NCBI GenBank assembly: GCA_024408895.1
Contig: JAKSUO010000005.1
Location: 1-18,203 of the forward strand
Direction: 5' to 3'
Origin: Alphaproteobacteria bacterium
Lineage (GTDB): Bacteria > Pseudomonadota > Alphaproteobacteria > RF32 > CAG-239
Length of the DNA stretch: 18,203 nucleotides
The notes below the pieces were generated by a model. It worked only from the letters and a program-made list of their open reading frames with translations, was not told the DNA's origin and made no database searches. Shown piece after piece: positions 8,103-15,031 of this stretch; position 1 is the first letter of the stretch; each line of letters begins with the position of its first letter. The translations under genes were made by a program, and so were the position numbers.

Positions 8103-8606
8103 TTAGTTCTCTATGGCATAAATGTCTTTAATGTGCCATTCATTAACCGTATCATCTGCCGGTTTCAAAACATAGATGATTGTGCCTTGACATAAACCAA
8201 ACCACCGACCGTTGCAAGCGCTGTCTGTATGGATTTCAATGGTGTTATTCGGCAAAACTTTTTTATTGATAAATTTATAGCTGATTTCTGTCGGACGTTC
8301 AATACTCGGATCTGTCATGAATATAAATCTCGGCAAATCAAGTGCCGCGCAGAATGGTAAATCTGTTTTTATGGTACATTTTACCGCTTTTTCAACGGCG
8401 CAGAAAACTTCATCGGTTTCTTCGCAAGCTTCCGGCAATTTTTCAATATTAAACGTAAAAGTCGTGTCCGGTAACTTTTCTTCTTTTTGTACGATTTCTT
8501 GGGTATCTTCAGTTACAACTTTTGTATTTTCTGTTTTTCTCAGTAAAGTAAAACTGAATGATAATAATGCGAGCATACATAAAACAACAATAACTTTTCT
8601 CATCAT
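8103..8606 (-). CDS. Unrecognised exported or membrane-anchored protein with six cysteines
   Basis: A 167-residue protein of unknown family. The first ~22 residues (MMRKVIVVLCMLALLSFSFTLL) form a signal anchor or uncleaved signal peptide without a clear cleavage site. A charged linker to residue ~45 follows, then a compact domain with six cysteines (61, 69, 77, 86, 131, 139). An even count in an exported domain suggests disulfides. Two adjacent ATG codons could start it. The first (8606) is 6 nt from the AGGAG ribosome site, and the second gives one residue less. The gene follows the beta-barrel gene by 9 nt, and its ribosome site overlaps that gene's stop, so the two form an operon and perhaps act together at the envelope. 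Its 3' end faces the MORN-ankyrin gene, with 6 nt between stops and no visible terminator. Confidence 0.8.
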   Translation of the reverse strand: MMRKVIVVLCMLALLSFSFTLLRKTENTKVVTEDTQEIVQKEEKLPDTTFTFNIEKLPEACEETDEVFCAVEKAVKCTIKTDLPFCAALDLPRFIFMTDPSIERPTEISYKFINKKVLPNNTIEIHTDSACNGRWFGLCQGTIIYVLKPADDTVNEWHIKDIYAIEN

Positions 8607-8615
8607 GGTTTTCTC

Positions 8616-9170
8616 CTAATTAAAGTGGTATTCCACACCGGCGGTATATTCCGTGCCGTGTTTGTAAGCGGAAACGCGGTCATATTTTACATAACGTGCC
8701 ATTATGCGCATTTGCCAATTCGGTGTAAAATTGTATTTTACGCCACCACCGAAGCGATAGCCGTAACCGTGTTCGTTGTAGTGTTTGTGTGGATAGTTTT
8801 TTATTTTGAAAATATATTCGCCAATGCCGGCGGTGGCAATCAAGGATATTTTCTTAGCGCACCCCAAAGGTAAATATGCCGCCACATCTAAACCGTAAGA
8901 ACGAAAAGATTGTTTGCTTTTACTGTTTTTATGGCTGCGCTTATGTTTATCGCTTTGGTTGAAAAACAATTCCGTGCCGAAGTATTGACCATATTCCGAA
9001 CCGACACGGACACCGCCCACATTGAATGATGGCGAAAAACTTTCGGCATTATTATCTGCGTATGTGTAGTCCAAGCCGATATACGGCACATATTTGTAAT
9101 TGTCGGCAAACACTGTGTTAGTGTGTGTCATAAATAGTGCTGCTGTTAAAAAAATGGTAATCTTTTTCAT
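8616..9170 (-). CDS. Small outer-membrane beta-barrel protein
   Basis: A 184-residue protein with a signal peptide ending in VFA (cleavage after residue 22). Alternating polar/aromatic strands of an OmpX/OmpA-type eight-stranded barrel follow: YVPYIGLDYTYAD, SFNVGGVRVGSEYG, YGLDVAAYLPL, LIATAGIGEYIFKI, GYRFGGGVKYNFTPNWQMRIMARYVKY and EYTAGVEYHFN. The aromatic next-to-last residue is typical of barrels, although the final residue is Asn. A Lys/His/Ser-rich loop at about residues 70-90 is probably surface exposed. The ATG has AAAGGA 7 nt upstream. It leads the two-gene minus-strand operon with the six-cysteine protein. The exact function (adhesin, porin-like or structural) cannot be told from sequence. 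Confidence 0.85.
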   Translation of the reverse strand: MKKITIFLTAALFMTHTNTVFADNYKYVPYIGLDYTYADNNAESFSPSFNVGGVRVGSEYGQYFGTELFFNQSDKHKRSHKNSKSKQSFRSYGLDVAAYLPLGCAKKISLIATAGIGEYIFKIKNYPHKHYNEHGYGYRFGGGVKYNFTPNWQMRIMARYVKYDRVSAYKHGTEYTAGVEYHFN

Positions 9171-9196
9171 TTAATATCCTTTGTTAAGTTAATGTT

Positions 9197-9202
9197 ATTA
9201 TA
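9197..9202 (-). promoter_or_regulatory. Candidate -10 box for the beta-barrel operon
   Basis: A perfect TATAAT on the minus strand, about 27 nt upstream of the ATG at 9170. The best -35 at 16-18 nt spacing (CTTTAT/TTTATT) is poor, so this is only a candidate. The gap 9171-9252 is AT-rich and must also serve the divergent pilin gene, for which I see no clear promoter. Confidence 0.35.
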
Positions 9203-9252
9203 GTTTAAATATTACAAAAATAAAGCATGTTATAAAAAATATTGTATATACC

Positions 9253-9924
9253 ATGGTGAATAAAAATAACGAAAAAGGTCGCTCCATGATTGAAGTTATG
9301 GGGTATATGGGAGTGGTGATTGCGGTTGTGGCCGGTGTCGGACACTTAGTAGCCAATGCTTTTGACAGTTATAAATACAGCAAAGCCTATATCCAGTTAA
9401 CAGACTTGGCCGGCGGTATTGTCAAAGCTGCTTCCGTAGATGCCGATTATAAAGAAGTTATTGCAATGGTTAATGGGACACATAGTGAGGAATTTAAAAA
9501 TAGGGAAGGGCAGAAAATTGTTCCAGCTTCATTCGTGCGTAGGGATAACGGATTTATAAATGCTTTCGGTGGTAAGGTAACAGTTTCTCTGCCTCCGGAA
9601 ACAGGTGTTATCTTGGATGAAGGTGTTACACGAGATGACGGAACTGTGGTGCATTCGGATAAGTTTGCCATTGCTTTTGAAGGATTATCTCGTAAGCAGT
9701 GTATTGAAATGGCCTTGAAAGATTGGGAAAATAATCATAATATTGATCTATACGCTATCATTATCAATACGAATAAATATTGGTATTGGCCGGTCTATAC
9801 TCTGGGGACTGATGATGACAATACGCTTCCGGTAAAACGTTCTGCCGTAACGGGAACAAGTAATGATGATATGGGACAGTGTGATCGGGAAAACGATAAT
9901 GTGATTATGTGGATATTTAATTAA
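9253..9924 (+). CDS. PilS-like type IV prepilin with N-methylation signal
   Basis: A 223-residue pilin or pseudopilin. A short basic leader (MVNKNNEKG) is followed by RSMIEVMGYMGVVIAVVAGV, the prepilin-peptidase signal: cleavage after Gly9, Glu at mature position +5 (Glu14), then the hydrophobic helix used for fibre packing. The globular part resembles type 4 major pilins of the PilS family, including FINAFGGKVTVS and FAIAFEGLSRKQC. Two cysteines (150 and 210) could form the usual C-terminal disulfide. No pilus machinery (prepilin peptidase, ATPase, platform) is nearby, so this is an orphan gene. The ATG at 9253 lacks a Shine-Dalgarno. An internal ATG at 9286 has AAAGG 8-9 nt upstream, but starting there would remove the cleavage site, so I keep 9253. 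Confidence 0.85.
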   Translation: MVNKNNEKGRSMIEVMGYMGVVIAVVAGVGHLVANAFDSYKYSKAYIQLTDLAGGIVKAASVDADYKEVIAMVNGTHSEEFKNREGQKIVPASFVRRDNGFINAFGGKVTVSLPPETGVILDEGVTRDDGTVVHSDKFAIAFEGLSRKQCIEMALKDWENNHNIDLYAIIINTNKYWYWPVYTLGTDDDNTLPVKRSAVTGTSNDDMGQCDRENDNVIMWIFN

Positions 9925-9967
9925 CTTTGTGTTATTAATTTGTAATATCTCTTGAAGTTAAGGCATT

Positions 9968-9995
9968 TTGTTGTTAAGTTTTGTAAAAATATAAT
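9968..9995 (+). promoter_or_regulatory. Candidate promoter of the dksA-maf-rng-yacG-mla operon
   Basis: A perfect TATAAT at 9990-9995 lies 18 nt before the dksA start and just ahead of a strong AAGGAGAGGA ribosome site (10001-10010). The best -35 is TTGTTG at 9968-9973, spacing 16, which matches the consensus only in TTG. The resulting leader would be very short. This is the only good promoter seen for the run of genes that ends at 15595. Confidence 0.5.
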
Positions 9996-10013
9996 TTTAT
10001 AAGGAGAGGAAAG

Positions 10014-10442
10014 ATGACCGGTTCAATTGTGTTACCACCAGATTATAAGCCATCTGCTGACGAAGAATATATGAATGAAATGCAATTAGAATATTTTCGC
10101 CAGAAATTGGAAACATGGAAAAAATCTTTGGTGTTGCAATCTGCTGATACGTTAGACGATCTGCGTCAGGGCGGTTTAAATCAACCGGATGAAATTGATC
10201 GTGCGTCTTTGGAAACAGATAAGTCTTTAGATTTACGCACAAAAGACAGAATTCGTAAGCTGATTACAAAAATTGACGAAGCTTTGGATAGAATAGAAGA
10301 CGGTACATACGGCTATTGCGAAGAAACCGGAGAACCAATCGGTATTGAACGTTTGGAAGCACGTCCGGTTGCCACTCTGTCCATTGAAGCGCAAGAGCGT
10401 CATGAACGTATGGAAAAAACTTTTGATGATGAAAATTCATAA
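10014..10442 (+). CDS. dksA: DksA-type RNA polymerase-binding transcription factor, single-cysteine form
   Basis: DksA enters the secondary channel of RNA polymerase and, with ppGpp, tunes rRNA and stress promoters. This 142-residue protein has the coiled coil (about 30-95) with the tip motif D-x2-D-x-A at residues 59-64 (DEIDRA), needed for activity. A C-terminal globular region reads YGYCEETGEPIGIERLEARP. Of the four zinc-ligand positions only Cys102 is kept. The others are Thr105, Ser123 and Ala126 at exactly conserved spacing, so zinc cannot be bound in the usual way. This form is familiar in alphaproteobacteria and is not a sign of decay. It starts with ATG behind a very strong AAGGAGAGGA site and is followed after 14 nt by maf, so it is probably the first gene of the long operon. 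Confidence 0.95.
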   Translation: MTGSIVLPPDYKPSADEEYMNEMQLEYFRQKLETWKKSLVLQSADTLDDLRQGGLNQPDEIDRASLETDKSLDLRTKDRIRKLITKIDEALDRIEDGTYGYCEETGEPIGIERLEARPVATLSIEAQERHERMEKTFDDENS

Positions 10443-10456
10443 ATAAGTAAAATTTT

Positions 10457-11029
10457 ATGGAAAAGAAAGATTTTATTTTGGCATCGGGATCGCCACAACG
10501 TATTGCACTGTTGCGGCAAATTGCTTATGAACCGAAAGAAATTTTTCCGGCGGATATATGCGAAGATTGTCTGCCGTTTGAAAAACCGTTGCCGTATGTG
10601 CGTCGTATGGCGCTTGAAAAAGCCAAATGTGTTGCCGGTATAAAGCAAAAAGAAAATATTTTGGCTTGCGATACTATTGTTGTTGTCGGGCAGAGAATAT
10701 TGCATAAATCAAAAGATGCCGATGAACAACGTGAACATATGAAATTGTTGTCAGGGCGCACGCATCGGGTTGTTAGTTCTGTTTGTGTTATTGATAAAAC
10801 AGGGAAAGTTTCGCAACGCACCGTTTCAACCAAAATATCTATGAAACAATTAACTAAGCAGGAAATAGAAGATTATTTGGCTTGCGGAGAGTGGGTTGGC
10901 GTGTGTGGATATAAAATTGAAGGCAGACTTGCTGCCTATGTGACAAAAATGGTCGGATCTTATTCCGGTGTTGTCGGATTGCCACTGAATGAAACAATGA
11001 ATTTATTAAAAGGAGTCGGGGTAAAATGA
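10457..11029 (+). CDS. maf: Maf-family nucleoside triphosphate pyrophosphatase
   Basis: Maf proteins hydrolyse non-canonical or selected NTPs (such as dTTP, UTP or modified nucleotides) to the monophosphate and pyrophosphate in the cytoplasm. Family motifs in order are ILASGSPQRIALL (about 7-19), ACDTIVVVGQRIL with the catalytic Asp72, LLSGRTHRVVSSV, GVCGYKIEG, and GSYSGVVGLPL near the C terminus. At 190 residues it is normal in length. Which subfamily (YhdE- or YceF-like substrate) it belongs to cannot be told safely. There is no clear ribosome site before the ATG, 14 nt after dksA. Its TGA overlaps the rng start as ATGA, so translation is coupled. The maf-rng-yacG order is common in alphaproteobacteria. 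Confidence 0.93.
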   Translation: MEKKDFILASGSPQRIALLRQIAYEPKEIFPADICEDCLPFEKPLPYVRRMALEKAKCVAGIKQKENILACDTIVVVGQRILHKSKDADEQREHMKLLSGRTHRVVSSVCVIDKTGKVSQRTVSTKISMKQLTKQEIEDYLACGEWVGVCGYKIEGRLAAYVTKMVGSYSGVVGLPLNETMNLLKGVGVK

Positions 11030-12189
11030 GAGCGGAAAAAATTGTTTATGACAGAAATGAAGATACTTTCGGTATTGCGGTATTTGATGCCGATGGATTG
11101 ATGGAAATTGATATTTATAACGAACATCGTGCTTTGGAAGGAAATATTTATCTGGGGCGTATTGTTAAAAAAATTAATTTGGCAAATGATAAAACAGGCT
11201 TTATGGTGAATATAGGCGATGGTCACGAAGCATTTTTAAACTCTTATGAACCATCTCTTAAAGAGGCCAATATGAGCGAAGGTCAAAGCGTGGTTGTTCA
11301 AGTCAGTCAGGAAAAACGGGCCGAAAAAGGCGCAAAACTTGTGCGCAATATTCAACTTGTCGGTACTTATTTAGTCTATTGTCCGTTTAAATTTTCGGTA
11401 GATTTTTCGCGTAAAATAGAAGACGTTGAAAAAGCTGAAAAATATGCCGGATTTGTGCAAGATCATTCCACCAATCAAGAAGGATGGGTGCTGCGCACAA
11501 TGGCCGTAGAAGCAACGGAAAATCAGCTGCTGGAAGAAATGACGGTATTGCGTGAAGCGTATGAAAATATTCGCCATAAGGCTCGTATTGAGCAAGCACC
11601 GGCTTTGTTGTATGCTAAGGAAAATCCTCTTTTTGAATATATCCGCCGTTATCGTGATTCTTTGAAGGAAGTTGTTATAGATACCCCGAAGTTGCAAGAA
11701 GAAGTTAATGCCGTATTTGACGGAAAAATAACGTTGTGTCGTGAGGGGTTTGAAGAATATGGTGTGGATGATGCTATTGTGGAGGCATTAAATCGTACAG
11801 TTAAATTGAAGCACGGCGGTAGTTTGCAAATTGAAGAAACACACGCGTGTGTTGCTATTGATGTAGATAGCGGCAATGTTCATAATGTTGGGGATATTGA
11901 TGCCTTAAATGTAGAGGCAGCCAAAGAAATTGTCCGTCAGGTTCGGTTGCGCAATCTGTCGGGTAAAATCATTGTTGATTTTGCCGGTTCTTCAGAATAT
12001 CGCTTTATGAAAAACATTATAGATTGTTTGGAAGAAGAATTTGCTGATGATGCTTGTCATAGCAGGGTTTTGGGATTGAGCCGTGCCGGTAATATTGAAA
12101 TTTTACGTCAACGTCGCCGTCCTTCGTTGCGTGATTTATATACAGTAGAATGTCCGGCGTGTGCAGGCACGGGAAGAGTAGAACCGTGA
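11026..12189 (+). CDS. rng: Ribonuclease E/G family endoribonuclease, short form
   Basis: A single-strand-specific endoribonuclease for rRNA/mRNA processing. Residues about 36-115 contain the embedded S1 RNA-binding domain (GNIYLGRIVKKI, TGFMVNIGDGHEAFL). Catalytic Mg-binding aspartates are in AIDVDSG and IIVDFAG, bracketing GDIDALNVEAAKEIVRQVRLRNLSG. The C terminus has CPACAGTGRV, the zinc-link type cysteine pair. At 387 residues it lacks the long RNase E scaffold tail and is shorter than E. coli RNase G, a compact form I associate with alphaproteobacterial maf clusters. The ATG has AAAGGAG upstream and overlaps the maf stop by 4 nt. The gene ends in a 4-nt overlap with yacG. Confidence 0.95.
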   Translation: MRAEKIVYDRNEDTFGIAVFDADGLMEIDIYNEHRALEGNIYLGRIVKKINLANDKTGFMVNIGDGHEAFLNSYEPSLKEANMSEGQSVVVQVSQEKRAEKGAKLVRNIQLVGTYLVYCPFKFSVDFSRKIEDVEKAEKYAGFVQDHSTNQEGWVLRTMAVEATENQLLEEMTVLREAYENIRHKARIEQAPALLYAKENPLFEYIRRYRDSLKEVVIDTPKLQEEVNAVFDGKITLCREGFEEYGVDDAIVEALNRTVKLKHGGSLQIEETHACVAIDVDSGNVHNVGDIDALNVEAAKEIVRQVRLRNLSGKIIVDFAGSSEYRFMKNIIDCLEEEFADDACHSRVLGLSRAGNIEILRQRRRPSLRDLYTVECPACAGTGRVEP

Positions 12190-12398
12190 GTGAAATTGCC
12201 GGAATACATTATTGCCCGATATGCCGTAAAATTGTTACGGATGATAGATATGCGCCTTTTTGCTCCAAACGCTGTGCTGATATTGATTTAGGGAAATGGT
12301 TTGATGGCAGTTATGCTGTTCCTTTAGAAGAACCGGATGAGTTGGAAATTGCAGAGTTAAATATGGTTGTTGACAGTGTTGAAACATCAGAAAAATAA
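12186..12398 (+). CDS. yacG: YacG-type zinc protein (DNA gyrase inhibitor family)
   Basis: A 70-residue zinc-ribbon protein. CPIC (x15) CSKRC gives the four-cysteine zinc knuckle of YacG, followed by DLGKWFDGSYAVP, the signature of the family. In E. coli YacG binds GyrB and inhibits gyrase. The acidic C terminus fits this. I place the start at GTG 12186, which forms a GTGA overlap with the rng stop and has GGAAGAG about 9 nt upstream. The open frame extends in frame to an ATG at 12150 inside rng, but those extra residues (MSGVCRHGKS) are not part of YacG. The 3' end overlaps the likely mlaE start by about 32 nt. Confidence 0.92.
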   Translation: MSEIAGIHYCPICRKIVTDDRYAPFCSKRCADIDLGKWFDGSYAVPLEEPDELEIAELNMVVDSVETSEK

Positions 12399-13500
12399 TG
12401 TACAGGTAGTTGTCCAGAATAACGCGGCCAAAATAATTTTGAGCGGTGATGTGCTTGAATGTGATAGTGATAATATCGTTCAACAAGTCCAAAAATTTTC
12501 GGCTGAAAATTTAAAAAGCATCTCTTTTGAGGCGCAAACGCTTGAAAAGTGGGATTCATCATTGTTGGTTATTTTGTATGAAACGCTGCGTGTGGCGCAG
12601 GCAAACGGTATAAATGTTAATATGTCGGATTTACCGCAGAATCTGCAAGATTTAATGAAATTGGCATTTGCCGATGATAGAAAACCAACACATGACGATT
12701 CACAATTTTCGTGGTTAGAATCTTTAGGAAAGAAAATAATAGATTTGTGGGAAACAATAAGTCAGGTTTGCAAATTTCTTGGTAAAACAACAGTGTCTGT
12801 CGGCAAGTTTTTAAGCGGGCAGTCTATTATGCGCGGTGTGGATTTTTACAGCGCATTGAATGATTGCGGACCTAAAGCATTGGCTATTGTTTCTCTTATC
12901 AGTTTTTTAGTGGGTTTGATTTTGGCATTTGTCGGCGCTGTGCAGCTTCAAACTTTTGGGGCGCAAATTTATGTCGCCAGTTTGGTAACAATAGGAATGT
13001 GTCGGATTATGGGGGCAATTATGGTCGGGATTATTATGGCCGGACGTACAGGGTCTTCGTATGCGGCAACTATTGGCACAATGCAAGTTAATGAAGAACT
13101 GGATGCTTTACAAACTATGGGAATGCCGGCAACGGATTTTTTGGTTTTGCCGCGATTGCTTGCGCTTGTTCTGGCTATGCCGATTTTAACTATGCTTTCT
13201 GATATTATGGGAATGATAGGCGGAGCGTTTATCGGGGTATTTATGATGCAAATACCGTATCAGGAATATTGGAAATATGCTTTTGATGCCTTTACCTTGA
13301 AAAATTTTTTGGTTGGAATTTTTCATGGATTTTGTTTTGGCATTATTATTGCTTTATGCGGGTGTTACAGCGGACTTCATTGCGGACGCAATGCGGATAG
13401 TGTCGGTTTGGCGACCACAAAATCGGTAGTTTGCGCCATTGTTTGGATGATTGTTGTTACCGGAATTATTACGATTATCTGTCAGGAGTTGGGCTTATGA
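12367..13500 (+). CDS. mlaE: MlaE-type phospholipid ABC permease with N-terminal STAS region
   Basis: Permease of the Mla/MCE ABC system that moves phospholipids between the inner and outer membrane. Residues about 12-105 look like a STAS domain (AAKIILSGDVL, WDSSLLVILYETLRVAQANGI), the role played by separate MlaB in E. coli. Residues about 150-377 are the MlaE family domain, with AGRTGSSYAATIGTMQVNEELDALQTMGM and FLVLPRLLAL as its hallmark and about five membrane segments. No ATG is available at the right place. Candidates are TTG 12367 or 12370, GTG 12376 and TTG 12379, all inside yacG and without a clear ribosome site, so the exact start is uncertain by a few codons. The end overlaps mlaF as ATGA. 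Confidence 0.9.
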   Translation: MLTVLKHQKNNVQVVVQNNAAKIILSGDVLECDSDNIVQQVQKFSAENLKSISFEAQTLEKWDSSLLVILYETLRVAQANGINVNMSDLPQNLQDLMKLAFADDRKPTHDDSQFSWLESLGKKIIDLWETISQVCKFLGKTTVSVGKFLSGQSIMRGVDFYSALNDCGPKALAIVSLISFLVGLILAFVGAVQLQTFGAQIYVASLVTIGMCRIMGAIMVGIIMAGRTGSSYAATIGTMQVNEELDALQTMGMPATDFLVLPRLLALVLAMPILTMLSDIMGMIGGAFIGVFMMQIPYQEYWKYAFDAFTLKNFLVGIFHGFCFGIIIALCGCYSGLHCGRNADSVGLATTKSVVCAIVWMIVVTGIITIICQELGL

Positions 13501-14252
13501 CAGAGAAGGTTAAAATAGATGTTAGAAATTTGACTGTCGGCTACGGCGATTATGTGCTGCTTCACGATGCGGAATATCAAGTGAAACAGGGTGATGTTTT
13601 TATCATTATGGGAGGCAGCGGTTGCGGTAAAAGCAGTATGCTGCGCGTTTTAACGGGCTTGATACCGCCTCTTAAGGGGTCGGTTGTTATTGATGGCACG
13701 GATATTGCCAATGCATCAATGGAAGAGGTGCAAAAAATTCGCACAAAATCAGGAATATTGTATCAAAGCGGCGCACTGTTCAGCTCTATGACGTTGGCTG
13801 AAAATATTATGTTGCCTTTGCAGCAATATACCGATTATTCACCGGCAACCATCAGAGAATTGGCAAGTTTGAAATTGGCTCTGGTAGGATTGACCGGCTT
13901 TGATGATTTTTATCCGTCTGAAATCAGTGGCGGAATGAAAAAACGTGCCGGTTTAGCGCGGGCGTTGGCGCTTGATCCTGATATTGTGTACTTTGACGAG
14001 CCTTCCGCCGGTTTGGATCCGATAAGTTCGCATAATTTGGATGATTTAATTTTGGAAATCAATCAAAGTTTAGGAACAACAATTGTTGTCGTAACACACG
14101 AATTGGCTTCTATCTTTGCTATCGGCAATAATTCTATATTCTTGGATGCCGAAACCAAAACAATTTTAGCGCGCGGAAATCCGAAAGAATTATTGAAAAA
14201 TCCACCTAATGAAGCTGTTTATAAATTTTTAACGCGGGGAGAAGGAAAGTAA
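13497..14252 (+). CDS. mlaF: MlaF-type ABC ATPase of the phospholipid transporter
   Basis: A 251-residue ATPase that powers the MlaE permease. It has Walker A GGSGCGKS (about 39-46), signature ISGGMKKRAGLARAL, Walker B DIVYFDEPSAGLDP, and the switch histidine in VVVTHEL. The GGMKKR form of the signature is typical of MlaF/MCE ATPases. The true start is ATG 13497, overlapping the mlaE stop and preceded by AGGAG. A more upstream in-frame ATG (13431) lies inside mlaE and would add unrelated residues. mlaD follows after 1 nt. Confidence 0.96.
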   Translation: MTEKVKIDVRNLTVGYGDYVLLHDAEYQVKQGDVFIIMGGSGCGKSSMLRVLTGLIPPLKGSVVIDGTDIANASMEEVQKIRTKSGILYQSGALFSSMTLAENIMLPLQQYTDYSPATIRELASLKLALVGLTGFDDFYPSEISGGMKKRAGLARALALDPDIVYFDEPSAGLDPISSHNLDDLILEINQSLGTTIVVVTHELASIFAIGNNSIFLDAETKTILARGNPKELLKNPPNEAVYKFLTRGEGK

Positions 14253-14253
14253 T

Positions 14254-15030
14254 ATGCAAAAGAAAAAAACATATAAAGCGGCCGGATTGTTTGTGCTTGT
14301 CGGATTGATAAGTTTGGGGTCCGTTATTTATCACTTTGTCAGTAAACAATTTTCGTTGAACAATGATGAATTGGTTGAAATGTATTTTGAAGAATCTATC
14401 AGCGGTTTAAGTATCGGTTCTTCGGTTGTTTTTAAGGGTGTTGAAGTCGGTAAAGTTGCTAAGATTAAGCTGTTTGCAAATCTTAAAGAGGGTACTTTTC
14501 AAACGCCGGTATATGTTGAATTTATTGATAATAAGGATTTTATAAGTCTTGCAGATCCCGGCGAATTTGATGAGGGTATGTTAGACCGGTTAATTGACAA
14601 AGGGTTGCGGGCGCGCTTAGCCAGTGCAAGTTTACTGACAGGACAACTGATGATTGAGTTGTTTATGGATCAAGATACAAAAGCGGTAAAACATGGTACG
14701 GGAAAACATTTGGAAATTCCAACGGTTTTATCGCCATTCGCGATGATTTCCAATGATTTGAAGGATATTCCGATGCGTGAAAGTATAGCCAGACTAGGTA
14801 ATATTTTGCAAAATATGGAGGAAAATCTGCCACCGATAATGGATAATATGACGCAGATTACACAAAAATTAAATAATATGTTGGATAAAGGCTCCGGAAA
14901 AACGTATAAATCTATGGATAGCTTTAATGCGGCTATGGAAGAATTAAGTAAAACAAGCCGTTCTATAAAGAATTTGTCCGATTATCTGGAACGTCATCCG
15001 GAAGCCCTGTTGAGAGGAAAGGAGAAATAA
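14254..15030 (+). CDS. mlaD: MlaD-type MCE-domain lipid-transport protein
   Basis: A 258-residue protein anchored by one membrane helix (about 9-28) with a single MCE domain in the periplasm (about 38-150). Recognisable MCE pieces are MYFEESISGLSIGSSVVFKGVEVGKVAKI and DKGLRARLASASLLTGQLMIEL. In known systems MCE domains form a hexameric ring on the MlaE dimer and channel phospholipids. The C-terminal part (about 170-258) is helical, with a repeating NMxxxxxxLNNM pattern that may lengthen the ring. It is longer than E. coli MlaD (183 aa). A GGGGAGAAGGAAAG ribosome region overlaps the end of mlaF, and the next gene begins 1 nt after the stop. Confidence 0.93.
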   Translation: MQKKKTYKAAGLFVLVGLISLGSVIYHFVSKQFSLNNDELVEMYFEESISGLSIGSSVVFKGVEVGKVAKIKLFANLKEGTFQTPVYVEFIDNKDFISLADPGEFDEGMLDRLIDKGLRARLASASLLTGQLMIELFMDQDTKAVKHGTGKHLEIPTVLSPFAMISNDLKDIPMRESIARLGNILQNMEENLPPIMDNMTQITQKLNNMLDKGSGKTYKSMDSFNAAMEELSKTSRSIKNLSDYLERHPEALLRGKEK

Positions 15031-15031
15031 A

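Noticed and set aside
8060..8110. Terminator between the convergent stops at 8096 and 8103
   Set aside because: CGGCA/TGCCG can pair but both arms lie in coding sequence with a long loop and no T-run. I see no real terminator.
8317..8873. Plus-strand frames of 82-100 codons opposite the six-cysteine and barrel genes
   Set aside because: Both minus-strand genes have signal sequences, ribosome sites and operon spacing. The opposite frames have none.
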